Assembly: GCF_016102005.1 (NCBI RefSeq)
Contig: NZ_JACFPL010000002.1
Location: forward strand, 310,001 to 374,000
Direction: 5' to 3'
Source: Bifidobacterium choladohabitans
GTDB taxonomy: Bacteria; Actinomycetota; Actinomycetes; Actinomycetales; Bifidobacteriaceae
Length of the DNA: 64,000 bases
How positions within the stretch are numbered: position 1 is the first letter of the stretch; the number at the start of each line of letters is the position of its first letter. The notes beneath the pieces were generated by a model that made no database searches, was not told the DNA's origin, and saw nothing but the letters and a program-made list of their open reading frames with translations. Below, in pieces: positions 18,041-26,247 of this stretch. Both the position numbers and the translations under genes were made by a program.

Positions 18041-18352
18041 TGTTGTGCAAGCCTCCGGAGTCGTTGCGATGGGTCTATCAATCTGTCTGTAGATGGATTG
18101 CGAAATTTTTGATCAGAATCATTGTATGCCCTTGGAACATTGTCGGCACAGGCGGTGAAAGATGCCTAACTTGCAACGGAGAATGAGAATCTGATTGAGT
18201 TCCACCTCTGTGAAGTGGGAGATAAAACAGTGCAGGCACATCAAGGTTACAGACTTGATCAAGGCATGGGTTCTATAGAGCGTGACGACAATTGGCTGAG
18301 TTTGCCGCTGTGTCTTAGCCCAGACCCTCGCGGCTGCAGAGGCGCTGGATAT
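18041..18352. other. intergenic region upstream of the ADP-ribosylglycohydrolase-like gene
   Basis: About 310 nt without a gene. On the minus strand TACAAT (complement of 18122-18127) could be a -10 box. GTAGATGGATTGC at 18089-18101 is shared with the region before the permease. CTTGATCAAG at 18254-18263 is a perfect 10 nt palindrome of unknown role. Confidence 0.4.
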
Positions 18353-18383
18353 AAAAAAGAATCCCGAGGTGACCTCGGGATTC
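18353..18383 (-). terminator. Rho-independent terminator of tRNA-Ala
   Basis: Read on the minus strand, an 11 bp perfect stem (GAATCCCGAGG with CCTCGGGATTC) around a 3 nt loop is followed by six T residues. It lies just after the tRNA. Confidence 0.92.
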
Positions 18384-18389
18384 TACCTG

Positions 18390-18462
18390 TGGAGCTAGGG
18401 GGATTCGAACCCCCGACCTTCTCCATGCCATGGAGACGCGCTACCAGCTGCGCCATAGCCCC
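18390..18462 (-). tRNA. tRNA-Ala (anticodon GGC)
   Basis: Cloverleaf of 73 nt on the minus strand. The acceptor stem pairs GGGGCTA with TAGCTCC (one G-T), and the T arm is GGGGG-TTCGAAT-CCCCC. The anticodon stem TCTCC/GGAGA encloses ATGGCAT, giving GGC. CCA is not encoded. Confidence 0.95.
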
Positions 18463-18492
18463 GTGCTTGCCTTGCTTGGTGAAGCCTTGCTT

Positions 18493-18522
18493 ATAGTACA
18501 CCGGGATTGGCGAATGGAGCAA
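18493..18522 (-). promoter_or_regulatory. promoter of tRNA-Ala
   Basis: On the minus strand TTGCTC (complement of 18517-18522) and TACTAT (complement of 18493-18498) are separated by 18 bp and lie about 30 nt before the tRNA. Confidence 0.6.
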
Positions 18523-18675
18523 CTCAGTGTGTTGCACCGGAATTGCAGGGATTGTGAGCTAATTGATGGATTTTATCCTCGAATGGTCTTGAGTCATTCC
18601 TGAGCTTGCAAGTGCGCTAGCATGATGAACAAGGGGCGACCAAGGGGGTCGGCAGCAACGGAAAGGCGGCGGACC

Positions 18676-19701
18676 ATGACCGGCAAAAACGATGTCGAAG
18701 TACGGGCTGAAAAGCGGAACGAGAACCATCCTGGGGACCAGCTCATCATCAACTGCCTGCCCTTGGACCAGAGCGAACGACAGGAATTCCTCCAGGCGGC
18801 TCCAGGCGTTCATCAGGAGTTCATTGTCGACACGGACATGCGGCAGAGCATGCATTGGCTCATCGATGTCCCTCAATCCCTCCGATCGGAGGCTACGATC
18901 ATTTTGGGTAATCCGCCGGCCGAGCAGGTGGTTGCCTGCAGTAACCTGGTCTGGCTGCAGACCAGCAGCGCGGGTGTGGATGCCTACATGAAACCGGGGA
19001 TTCTGCCTCCGGACGCCATATTGACCAGTGCCTCAGGCGCTTATGGGCAGTCGGTCTCCGAGCACATGTTCGCCATGATGTGGGCTCTGATGAAGGACCT
19101 GCCGGCCTATCGGGACAATCAGCGTTTGGGCCGTTGGGAACCTCGCGGGGCTGTCCTTTCACCGCGCGGTTGCCAGGTTCTGGTTTTGGGCACGGGGGAT
19201 ATCGGAGCCTCCTTCGCTCGTCTGGCCAAGGCTGTAGGCGCTCGGACCATCGGTATCAGGCGGCATCCCGACCAGCCGGTGGAGGGGTTCGACCGTCTGG
19301 CTGGTTTTGACGATCTGGATGCCCTGCTGCCTGAGATGGATGTAGTGGCTCTGGCCCTGCCTTCAACGCCGCAGACCAGACACATCATCGACGGCCGCCG
19401 TCTCGAGATGATGAAGTCCACCGCCGTGCTGATCAACGCGGGCAGGGGAGATGCCGTGGACTGCATGGCTCTGGCCCAAGCCCTGGATAAGGATGGCATT
19501 TTCGGTGCAGGGCTGGATGTGACCGAACCGGAACCTCTGCCTGAAGACCACCCACTCTGGAGGCAACCACGCTGCCTGCTCACCCCGCATGTGGCCGGGG
19601 GAGCCTATCTACCCTCCAACATGGACAAGGTTCGGGAAATTTGCCTGGATAATCTTCGTCGGTTCATGGATGGCAGACCCCTTCGCAACCGGATGAGGTG
19701 A
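18676..19701 (+). CDS. D-isomer-specific 2-hydroxyacid dehydrogenase
   Basis: 341 aa NAD(P)-dependent oxidoreductase of the D-2-hydroxyacid dehydrogenase family. The Rossmann motif GTGDIG is at 172-177. The catalytic triad is present as R257 in INAGRGD, E284 in DVTEPEPLP and H305 in LTPHVAG. The ATG at 18676 follows GGAAAGGCGGCGGA; in-frame ATGs at 18622 and 18625 lack a site. The substrate is not evident; the short N-terminal domain and the missing ACT domain argue against SerA. Its stop overlaps the DUF1287 gene start (GTGA). Confidence 0.9.
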   Translation: MTGKNDVEVRAEKRNENHPGDQLIINCLPLDQSERQEFLQAAPGVHQEFIVDTDMRQSMHWLIDVPQSLRSEATIILGNPPAEQVVACSNLVWLQTSSAGVDAYMKPGILPPDAILTSASGAYGQSVSEHMFAMMWALMKDLPAYRDNQRLGRWEPRGAVLSPRGCQVLVLGTGDIGASFARLAKAVGARTIGIRRHPDQPVEGFDRLAGFDDLDALLPEMDVVALALPSTPQTRHIIDGRRLEMMKSTAVLINAGRGDAVDCMALAQALDKDGIFGAGLDVTEPEPLPEDHPLWRQPRCLLTPHVAGGAYLPSNMDKVREICLDNLRRFMDGRPLRNRMR

Positions 19702-20519
19702 CCGCCGTGCCGACAGAGCAAAGCCGTAGCGGCAACAGTCGTGGGCGGACGACTGTTCTGCGGTGGGTGGCCGTTCTGCTGGCGCTTGCTTTGATTGTGG
19801 CGGGCTCCTTGGCCTTGGCTGGCAGGTTGATGGGTGTCGGATCTGCTCGCCATGATAATCAAAGTTCCTCTGCAAACGGCCGCAAGACCGCTTCCCATAG
19901 CCCTCCCGGGTATTCTCCTGAGCAGACTGCGGCCCATTCGCTTCTGATCTCGTCTGTGGACTACAACCACGACGGTGTGGACGATTACACGGCTATGGTG
20001 CGTGGAGCCCATCAGGAGGCACGCATCCATCCACGTTATGACAGCGGCTACTATCAGGGCGGCTATCCGCCCGATGACCGGGGTGCCTGTACCGATGAGA
20101 TCTGGAGGGCTTTCCGACAGGCCGGCTACGATCTCAAAGCCATGGTCGACGCTGACATCGCCTCGTCTCCTGGGGCCTATGCCGGAGTCATCAGCAGGCC
20201 CGATCCGAACATCGACTTCAGACGCACCAATGTCCTCGGCGTATTCCTGTCCCGGCACGCCCAGCGTCTGACCAACGACACCGCGGCCACCGACCAGTGG
20301 CAGCAGGGCGACATCGTCATCTTCGACACCTCCTGGCATATCGGCATGGCCTCGGATAAAAGGGACAGCCGGGGCATCCCTCTGCTTCTGCACAACATGG
20401 GTCAGCGCGCCAGGGAGAACGACTACCTGGGATCGCCCGGTCATCGTCCCATCACCGGCCATTTCCGATTCGATGCCTCCAAAATCCAACCCGCCGTCCT
20501 GCGCCCATGGAGGGGGTGA
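19698..20519 (+). CDS. DUF1287 exported/membrane-anchored protein
   Basis: 273 aa protein with a short basic N-terminus, one membrane segment at about 20-43, a Ser/Asn-rich linker, and a DUF1287 domain from about 75. Family hallmarks are DDRGACTDEIWRAFR (C131), RPDPNIDFRR, QGDIVIFD, HIGM (H214) and LLHNMG. The Cys/His arrangement resembles NlpC/P60-type amidases, so cell-wall peptide hydrolysis is plausible but unproven for this family. GTG start overlaps the dehydrogenase stop, with GGATGAG upstream. It probably acts outside the membrane. Confidence 0.82.
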   Translation: MTAVPTEQSRSGNSRGRTTVLRWVAVLLALALIVAGSLALAGRLMGVGSARHDNQSSSANGRKTASHSPPGYSPEQTAAHSLLISSVDYNHDGVDDYTAMVRGAHQEARIHPRYDSGYYQGGYPPDDRGACTDEIWRAFRQAGYDLKAMVDADIASSPGAYAGVISRPDPNIDFRRTNVLGVFLSRHAQRLTNDTAATDQWQQGDIVIFDTSWHIGMASDKRDSRGIPLLLHNMGQRARENDYLGSPGHRPITGHFRFDASKIQPAVLRPWRG

Positions 20520-20619
20520 CCCGGGACTACCCTGCGAAATTGAGCACGGCGGCAACTGGTTATCTGCTACTATCGGTTCGGCCAGACACGTCGGCCAGAT
20601 TCGAGCACGAGAGGCGGTG

Positions 20620-21576
20620 ATGGCGATGATGAGAGTATTCAGCACCATGAACGGGCAGATCGAGCAGATCGGCAAGGCTTCCAAGGGCTCATGGATATGC
20701 TTATCGGCGCCCACCGATGTCGAGCTGGCCAACGTCTCGCAGACCACGGGCATAGACCTGGCTGACCTGCGTGCCCCCTTGGACGATGAGGAGCGCTCGC
20801 GTGTGGACGTGGAGGACGAATACACCATGGTCATCGTCGATATTCCCCGGGCCGAGGAGCGCGACGGCCGGGACTACTACGAGACCATCCCTCTGTCCAT
20901 CATCGTCACCGAGGATCTGATCGTCACCGTCTGCATGCAGGACACCGTCCTGCTCCATCCCTTCATGGAGGGCACCATCCGGGGGTTCAACACCTTCATG
21001 AAGTCACGCTTCATCCTGCAGATCCTTTACCGCAACGCCACCCTCTACCTGCGCTATCTGCGCATCATCGACCGCGAGTCGGACCGGCTGGAGCTCAAGC
21101 TGCGCCATTCCATGCAGAACCGGGAGATCCTCATGCTGCTGGAGCTCAACAAGACCTTGGTCTACTTCGCCACCAGCCTCAAGTCCAACGAGATCGTCCT
21201 GGAGAAGCTGACCGGGCTGGAGCGGATCAAGCGCTATCCGGACGACGAGGACCTACTGGGCGATGTGATCACGGAAAACAAGCAGGCCATCGAGATGGCC
21301 AACATCTACTCAAGCGTGCTTTCGAACATGACCGACGCCTTCGCCTCCATCGTCTCCAACAACGTCAACAACGTCATGAGGATCTTCACCATCATCTCCA
21401 TCAGCCTGTCGGTGCCCACGCTGATCTTCTCCATGTATGGCATGAACTTCAACCAGGGCATGTTCGGCATGCCTTTCACCGACAAGCCCTGGGGCTTCGC
21501 GGTCGTGGTGATTCTGTCAGGCCTGGTGACCGCCCTGGTGACCTGGTTCCTGACGCGTTCGAGAATGTTCAAGTAG
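20620..21576 (+). CDS. corA: CorA-family divalent cation channel
   Basis: 318 aa inner-membrane Mg2+/Co2+ channel of the CorA/MIT family. A large soluble N-terminal domain is followed by two C-terminal membrane segments, and the gate motif GMN is intact in SMYGMNF. The start at 20620 follows GAGAGG; further ATGs at 20626 and 20629 and a GTG at 20617 are close alternatives. It is slightly shorter at the N-terminus than many CorA proteins. The lipoprotein gene begins 10 nt after its stop, suggesting co-transcription. Confidence 0.9.
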   Translation: MAMMRVFSTMNGQIEQIGKASKGSWICLSAPTDVELANVSQTTGIDLADLRAPLDDEERSRVDVEDEYTMVIVDIPRAEERDGRDYYETIPLSIIVTEDLIVTVCMQDTVLLHPFMEGTIRGFNTFMKSRFILQILYRNATLYLRYLRIIDRESDRLELKLRHSMQNREILMLLELNKTLVYFATSLKSNEIVLEKLTGLERIKRYPDDEDLLGDVITENKQAIEMANIYSSVLSNMTDAFASIVSNNVNNVMRIFTIISISLSVPTLIFSMYGMNFNQGMFGMPFTDKPWGFAVVVILSGLVTALVTWFLTRSRMFK

Positions 21577-21585
21577 GGGCCGATC

Positions 21586-22416
21586 ATGTTTGCACGCAGG
21601 ATTGCGGCGGCTCTGCTGGCACTGGTTCTGGCGGTGCCCCTGAGCGGGTGCGGCCGCCAGGAGGATCGCTACCGGGCGGGTTCCATCGGGCCCAAGATCA
21701 GTGTGGGCATCTCCTTCGACCAACCCGGGCTTGGATTCGCCCAGTCCGGACAGTACCGGGGGCTGGATGTGGATGTGGCCCAGTACGTGGTCCACGAGCT
21801 TGGATACGCCGAGTCGCAGATCGTCTTCCGCCAGGTGAAGCCTGCGGATCGCGAGCGCATGCTCGAACAGGGCCAGGTGGACATGGTCGTGGCCGGCTAC
21901 TCCATCACCCAGGATCGGCAGAAGCTGGTGGATTTCGCCGGGCCTTATCTGGCTGCCGGGCAGGATCTGCTGGTTCGCCGCACCCAGAACGATATCGCCG
22001 GGGTGGAGGATCTGGCCCAAAAGCGGGTCTGCGTGGCAGCTGGGTCCACCTCCGGGGCCCTGGTGCGCTCGCTGGCCCCCCAGGCCCAGGTCCAGGAGCG
22101 GGAGGAGTTCCCCGAGTGCATCACGGCCCTGCTCAGCGGGGACACTGATGCCGCCAGCGGCGACGACTTCGCCCTGGCCGGCCTGGCTCATGTTCGCGGC
22201 GGCGGCCAGCTGCGCCTGGTCGGCAATCCCTTCTCCCATGAGCGGTATGGCATAGGCGTGCCCCGCGGGGATCCGGAGCTGGTGGGCGTCATCGACCAGG
22301 CCCTGAAGAGGATGATGCGGGACGGATCCTTCAAGGCCGCCCTGGGCCGGGCTTCCCGCTCAATCGGCTTCTCCATCGATGCCGCCGCCCGCACCCTGCA
22401 CCCCGGCGACCACTGA
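21586..22416 (+). CDS. orphan amino-acid-type ABC solute-binding lipoprotein
   Basis: 276 aa extracellular solute-binding protein of family 3. A signal peptide ends in the lipobox PLSGC with lipidated C22. The SBP_bac_3 pattern is visible in FDQPGLGFAQSGQYRGLDVDVA, the VVAGYSITQDRQKLVDFAGPY segment and VCVAAGSTSGA. No permease or ATPase gene is next to it, so it either shares a transporter encoded elsewhere or acts as a sensor. Start has TAGGGG nine nt upstream. It lies downstream of corA and upstream of leuS. Confidence 0.85.
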   Translation: MFARRIAAALLALVLAVPLSGCGRQEDRYRAGSIGPKISVGISFDQPGLGFAQSGQYRGLDVDVAQYVVHELGYAESQIVFRQVKPADRERMLEQGQVDMVVAGYSITQDRQKLVDFAGPYLAAGQDLLVRRTQNDIAGVEDLAQKRVCVAAGSTSGALVRSLAPQAQVQEREEFPECITALLSGDTDAASGDDFALAGLAHVRGGGQLRLVGNPFSHERYGIGVPRGDPELVGVIDQALKRMMRDGSFKAALGRASRSIGFSIDAAARTLHPGDH

Positions 22417-22478
22417 GCACGGCTCCCGTAAGGACGACGGATGCTGGACATCGGCCCGGCCGTGTCCATGTGAATGGC

Positions 22479-22484
22479 GATAAT
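22479..22484 (+). promoter_or_regulatory. possible -10 element giving a leaderless leuS mRNA
   Basis: GATAAT ends 7 nt before the ATG at 22492, the spacing expected if transcription starts at or next to the start codon. No Shine-Dalgarno sequence precedes that ATG. No clear -35 element is seen. Confidence 0.35.
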
Positions 22485-22491
22485 TCACCAT

Positions 22492-25461
22492 ATGAACGCG
22501 AACGAAGACAGGGATCATCAGCAGACCCAGGAATCCGATCAGCCTCAATTCCGCTACGATGCCGCCATGGCGCAGACCATCGAGGAGCACTGGCAGCAGC
22601 GCTGGGACAAGGAGGGCACCTTCTGGGCCGCCAACACCAAGGGTGACTTGACGGATGCCCACGGAGATCACGCTGGAGGCCGCAGTCCCTACTTCGTCAT
22701 CGACATGTTCCCCTATCCTTCGGGCAAGGGCCTGCATGTGGGCCACCCCCTGGGCTACATCGCCACCGACGTGGTCAGCCGCTACCACCGGATGAAGGGC
22801 GAGAACGTCCTGCACGCCATGGGCTACGATGCCTTCGGTCTACCCGCCGAGCAGTATGCCGTCCAGACCGGCCAGCACCCCCGGGTCACCACCGAGCAGA
22901 ACATCGCCAACATGCGCTGGCAGCTGCACCGGCTGGGACTCAGCTTCGACGACCGTCGCTCCTTCGCCACCATCGATACCGACTACGTGCGCTGGACCCA
23001 GTGGATCTTCTCGCGCATCTACGAGTCCTGGTACGACCCTGACTATCGCCGTGCCGACGGGGGGACGGGTTCTGCCAGGCCCATCAGCGAGCTTGTCGAG
23101 GCCTTCAAGTCCGGAAGCAGGCCCATCCCCGGCCATGCCGACGCCTCCTGGGAGGACCTGGACGAGGCCGAGCGCTCCGAGGTGCTCAACGACTTCCGCC
23201 TGGCCTACATCTCGCGTTCGCCGGTCAACTGGTGCCCCGGACTGGGTACGGTCCTGGCCAACGAGGAGGTGACCGCCGAAGGACGCTCCGAGCGTGGCAA
23301 CTACCCGGTCTACCAGCGTGAGCTCAAGCAGTGGTCCATGCGCATCACCGCCTACGGCCACCGGCTTCTGGAGGATCTGGACATCCTGGATTGGCCCGAA
23401 AAGGTCAAGCTCATGCAGCGCAACTGGATCGGGGAGTCGCACGGGGCCTCGGTGGAATTCACCGTGCCCGGCCCCGACGGGGACCAGACCATGGAGGTCT
23501 ACACCACCCGTCCCGACACGCTTTTCGGTGCCACCTTCGCCGTGGTTTCCCCCGAGCATGACCTGCTCCAGCACCTGCCCCAGGAGTGGCCTGAGGATGT
23601 GCCTGATCAGTGGAAGGGCGGCTATGCCAATCCTGCGGAGGGTGTGCAGGCCTATCGCAGGGCCGCCGAGGCCAAGACCGCCAAGGATCGCGTGGATGAA
23701 GGCGGGGCCAAGACCGGCCTGTTTACCGGGCTGTACGCTCTCAACCCCATCACCGGGGCCAAGCTGCCCATCTTCACCGCCGACTATGTGCTGATGGACT
23801 ACGGCACCGGAGCCATCATGGCTGTGCCCGGCGGCGATCAGCGTGATTACGACTTCGCCGTCAAGTATGGCCTGCCCGTCGTCTACACGGTCAGCCCTCT
23901 GCCTGAGTCCGGGCAGACATTGGACGATTACCGGGGCAAGGCGCCTTTTGTCTCACACGACGGCATTGTGGTCGACTCTTCGGTCCAGGCCACCCAGGCC
24001 GCCGGCGATCCTCTCAGCCTGGACGGCCTGCGGGTTGACCAGGCCATCGAGAAGGTCACTGCCTGGCTGGAGTCGGCCGGGGTGGGCCATGGGACGGTCT
24101 CCTACCGGCTGCGCGACTGGCTCTTCTCCCGTCAGCGTTACTGGGGCGAGCCCTTCCCGGTGGTCTATGACGACCAGGGCCTGCCCCACCTGCTGCCCGA
24201 CGACCAGCTGCCGGTGGCCCTGCCGGACGTGCCCGACTACTCGCCCAAGACCTTCGACCCCGAGGATGCCCAGTCCAGCCCGGAAGCACCGCTGAGCCGC
24301 AACCAGGACTGGGTGAACGTGACCCTGGACCTGGGCGACGGCCCCAAGGTCTACCACAGGGACACCAACACCATGCCCAACTGGGCCGGCTCCTGCTGGT
24401 ACTACATGCGCTACATCGACCCCAAGGACGACCGGCACATGGTTGATCCGGAGGAATACAACTACTGGCTTGGGCCCAAGCACAATGCCACGGCCGGGGA
24501 GTCGGGCGGTGTCGACCTCTACGTGGGCGGCGTGGAGCACGCGGTGCTGCACCTGCTCTATGCCCGCTTCTGGCACAAGGTCCTCTACGATCTGGGATAC
24601 GTCTCGTCCAAGGAGCCCTTCCACAAGCTTTTCAACCAGGGGATGATCCAGGCCTACGCCTACACGGACCAGCGCGGTCAGTACGTGCCTGCCGCCGAGG
24701 TGGAGGAGCATGAGGAGGGCGGCAAGGTCAGCTACACCTGGCAGGGGCAGTCGGTCAACCGCGAGTTCGGCAAGATGGGCAAGAGCCTCAAGAACATCAT
24801 CACCCCGGACGATATGTACCGCACCTATGGGGCCGACACCTTCCGCCTCTACGAGATGAGCATGGGTCCCCTGGACGAGTCCAGGCCCTGGAACACGCGC
24901 AACGTGGTGGGTGGCATGCGCTTCCTGCAGCGGCTCTGGCGCAACGTGGTGGACGAGCAGACCGGCGAGGTGGTCCTGGACGAGGGCGAACCCGACCAGA
25001 AGACCCTGAAGCTGCTCAACACCACCATCCACGATGTGACCGTGGAGATGGAGGCCATGCGGCCCAACACGGCCATCGCCCGGATGATCGTGCTCAACAA
25101 CCATCTGACCGGACTGGATCCGACGCCCAGGGCAGCCATCGAGCCCCTGGTGCTCATGCTCTCGCCCATCGCCCCCCATATTTGCGAGGAGCTCTGGAGT
25201 CGTCTGGGCCACAAGGAGTCCCTGGCACATGCCCAGTGGCCGACCTGGGATGATCGTTATCTTGGCGAGGACACGGTCACCGCCGTCGTCCAGGTCAAGG
25301 GCAAGGTCCGCGGCAAGTTGCAGGTCAGCCCCGACATTGCGCCCGACCAGCTCAAGGCCATGGCTCTGGCACTGCCCGCCGTCCAGGAGCGGCTGGGCGG
25401 CAAGGAGCCACGGAAGGTCATTGTCAAGGCCCCTAAAATCGTTTCGGTCGTGCCAGCCTGA
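22492..25461 (+). CDS. leuS: leucyl-tRNA synthetase
   Basis: 989 aa class I synthetase. The HIGH motif is HVGH at 82-85 and the KMSKS motif is KMGKS at 761-765. Between them lie the editing insertion with its threonine-rich TTRPDTLFG motif and the zinc-like insert. The protein ends in the KVIVKAPKIVSVVP tail expected of actinobacterial LeuS. Starts at 22474 and 22492 are both open; 22492 gives an N-terminal extension (MNANEDRD) like that of bifidobacterial homologues. Neither start has a clear ribosome-binding site. Confidence 0.95.
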   Translation: MNANEDRDHQQTQESDQPQFRYDAAMAQTIEEHWQQRWDKEGTFWAANTKGDLTDAHGDHAGGRSPYFVIDMFPYPSGKGLHVGHPLGYIATDVVSRYHRMKGENVLHAMGYDAFGLPAEQYAVQTGQHPRVTTEQNIANMRWQLHRLGLSFDDRRSFATIDTDYVRWTQWIFSRIYESWYDPDYRRADGGTGSARPISELVEAFKSGSRPIPGHADASWEDLDEAERSEVLNDFRLAYISRSPVNWCPGLGTVLANEEVTAEGRSERGNYPVYQRELKQWSMRITAYGHRLLEDLDILDWPEKVKLMQRNWIGESHGASVEFTVPGPDGDQTMEVYTTRPDTLFGATFAVVSPEHDLLQHLPQEWPEDVPDQWKGGYANPAEGVQAYRRAAEAKTAKDRVDEGGAKTGLFTGLYALNPITGAKLPIFTADYVLMDYGTGAIMAVPGGDQRDYDFAVKYGLPVVYTVSPLPESGQTLDDYRGKAPFVSHDGIVVDSSVQATQAAGDPLSLDGLRVDQAIEKVTAWLESAGVGHGTVSYRLRDWLFSRQRYWGEPFPVVYDDQGLPHLLPDDQLPVALPDVPDYSPKTFDPEDAQSSPEAPLSRNQDWVNVTLDLGDGPKVYHRDTNTMPNWAGSCWYYMRYIDPKDDRHMVDPEEYNYWLGPKHNATAGESGGVDLYVGGVEHAVLHLLYARFWHKVLYDLGYVSSKEPFHKLFNQGMIQAYAYTDQRGQYVPAAEVEEHEEGGKVSYTWQGQSVNREFGKMGKSLKNIITPDDMYRTYGADTFRLYEMSMGPLDESRPWNTRNVVGGMRFLQRLWRNVVDEQTGEVVLDEGEPDQKTLKLLNTTIHDVTVEMEAMRPNTAIARMIVLNNHLTGLDPTPRAAIEPLVLMLSPIAPHICEELWSRLGHKESLAHAQWPTWDDRYLGEDTVTAVVQVKGKVRGKLQVSPDIAPDQLKAMALALPAVQERLGGKEPRKVIVKAPKIVSVVPA

Positions 25462-25566
25462 CACTGCACTGACCGCAGCCAGGCCAGGCTGTGGACAGGC
25501 GGTGACCTTCGACCACATAGCCCTCCGACCTCATATCGGGGGGCTCTTTCGTGTCAGGCTGGGCTC

Positions 25567-26247
25567 ATGAGCATCAACATCACCCAGCCGCCGGCGCCGC
25601 CCCTCCAGGCACTGGCCATGAATCAATCGCTGAATCAATCGATTCGGTCGGAGCAATCAGCCGAAGGCACGGCCAAGTTACAGGTCCGACGGAATCGGCC
25701 TGTCTGGTCGTTTACGCCACTTCAGGCCTTGACGGCCATCCTTATTCTGGTTGCTGCTCTTGCCCTAAGTCTGACCCTGCTGGCCCAGCAGGGACGTGCC
25801 CTGGCCACAGGAGTGGCTGTCGACGGATCCGAGGCCAGGTCGTCGGCTTCGGCGGGCAGTAATGTGAACAGCGCTGCACACCATGGCAAGCAGGCCTCGG
25901 GAAACGATCACAGTCGTGATACTCAGGGTGAAGCGGGCAGTGAGCAGGCCGGTCCTGCGGTTTCTGGCTCAGCCCGATCTGCCGAAAAGGCCGGTAACGT
26001 CCCTGCTGCTCCGTCCTCCAGTGCCTCCTCGGGGACGGCTGATCAGGCGGGGCGCGTGAATCTCAACAGCGCCAGCCAGCAGGATCTGGAGAATGTCAAG
26101 GGGATCGGTCCGGTCAAGGCTGCGAAAATATTGGAACATCGGCGAGCCATCGGCGGCCGCTACACCTCGGTAGACCAGCTCCTGGATGTCCCCGGCATCG
26201 GTGCCAAGACCCTGGCCCGATTACGCCCATATCTGGTGGCGCAATGA
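25567..26247 (+). CDS. comEA: ComEA-like helix-hairpin-helix DNA-binding protein
   Basis: 226 aa membrane-anchored protein. A membrane segment lies at about 53-73, then a long Ser/Ala/Gly linker, then a C-terminal ComEA domain with tandem HhH motifs (VNLNSASQQDLENVKGIG and LDVPGIGAKTLARLRPYL). In competent bacteria ComEA binds incoming DNA outside the membrane. Many actinobacterial ComEA proteins have an SLBB domain before the HhH; here only low-complexity linker is seen. The start lacks a strong site; ATG at 25618 is an alternative. It overlaps comEC by 4 nt. Confidence 0.85.
   Translation: MSINITQPPAPPLQALAMNQSLNQSIRSEQSAEGTAKLQVRRNRPVWSFTPLQALTAILILVAALALSLTLLAQQGRALATGVAVDGSEARSSASAGSNVNSAAHHGKQASGNDHSRDTQGEAGSEQAGPAVSGSARSAEKAGNVPAAPSSSASSGTADQAGRVNLNSASQQDLENVKGIGPVKAAKILEHRRAIGGRYTSVDQLLDVPGIGAKTLARLRPYLVAQ

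Noticed and set aside
22417-22491. T-box leader before leuS
   Set aside because: The gap is too short and lacks the T-box motif and terminator/antiterminator pair.
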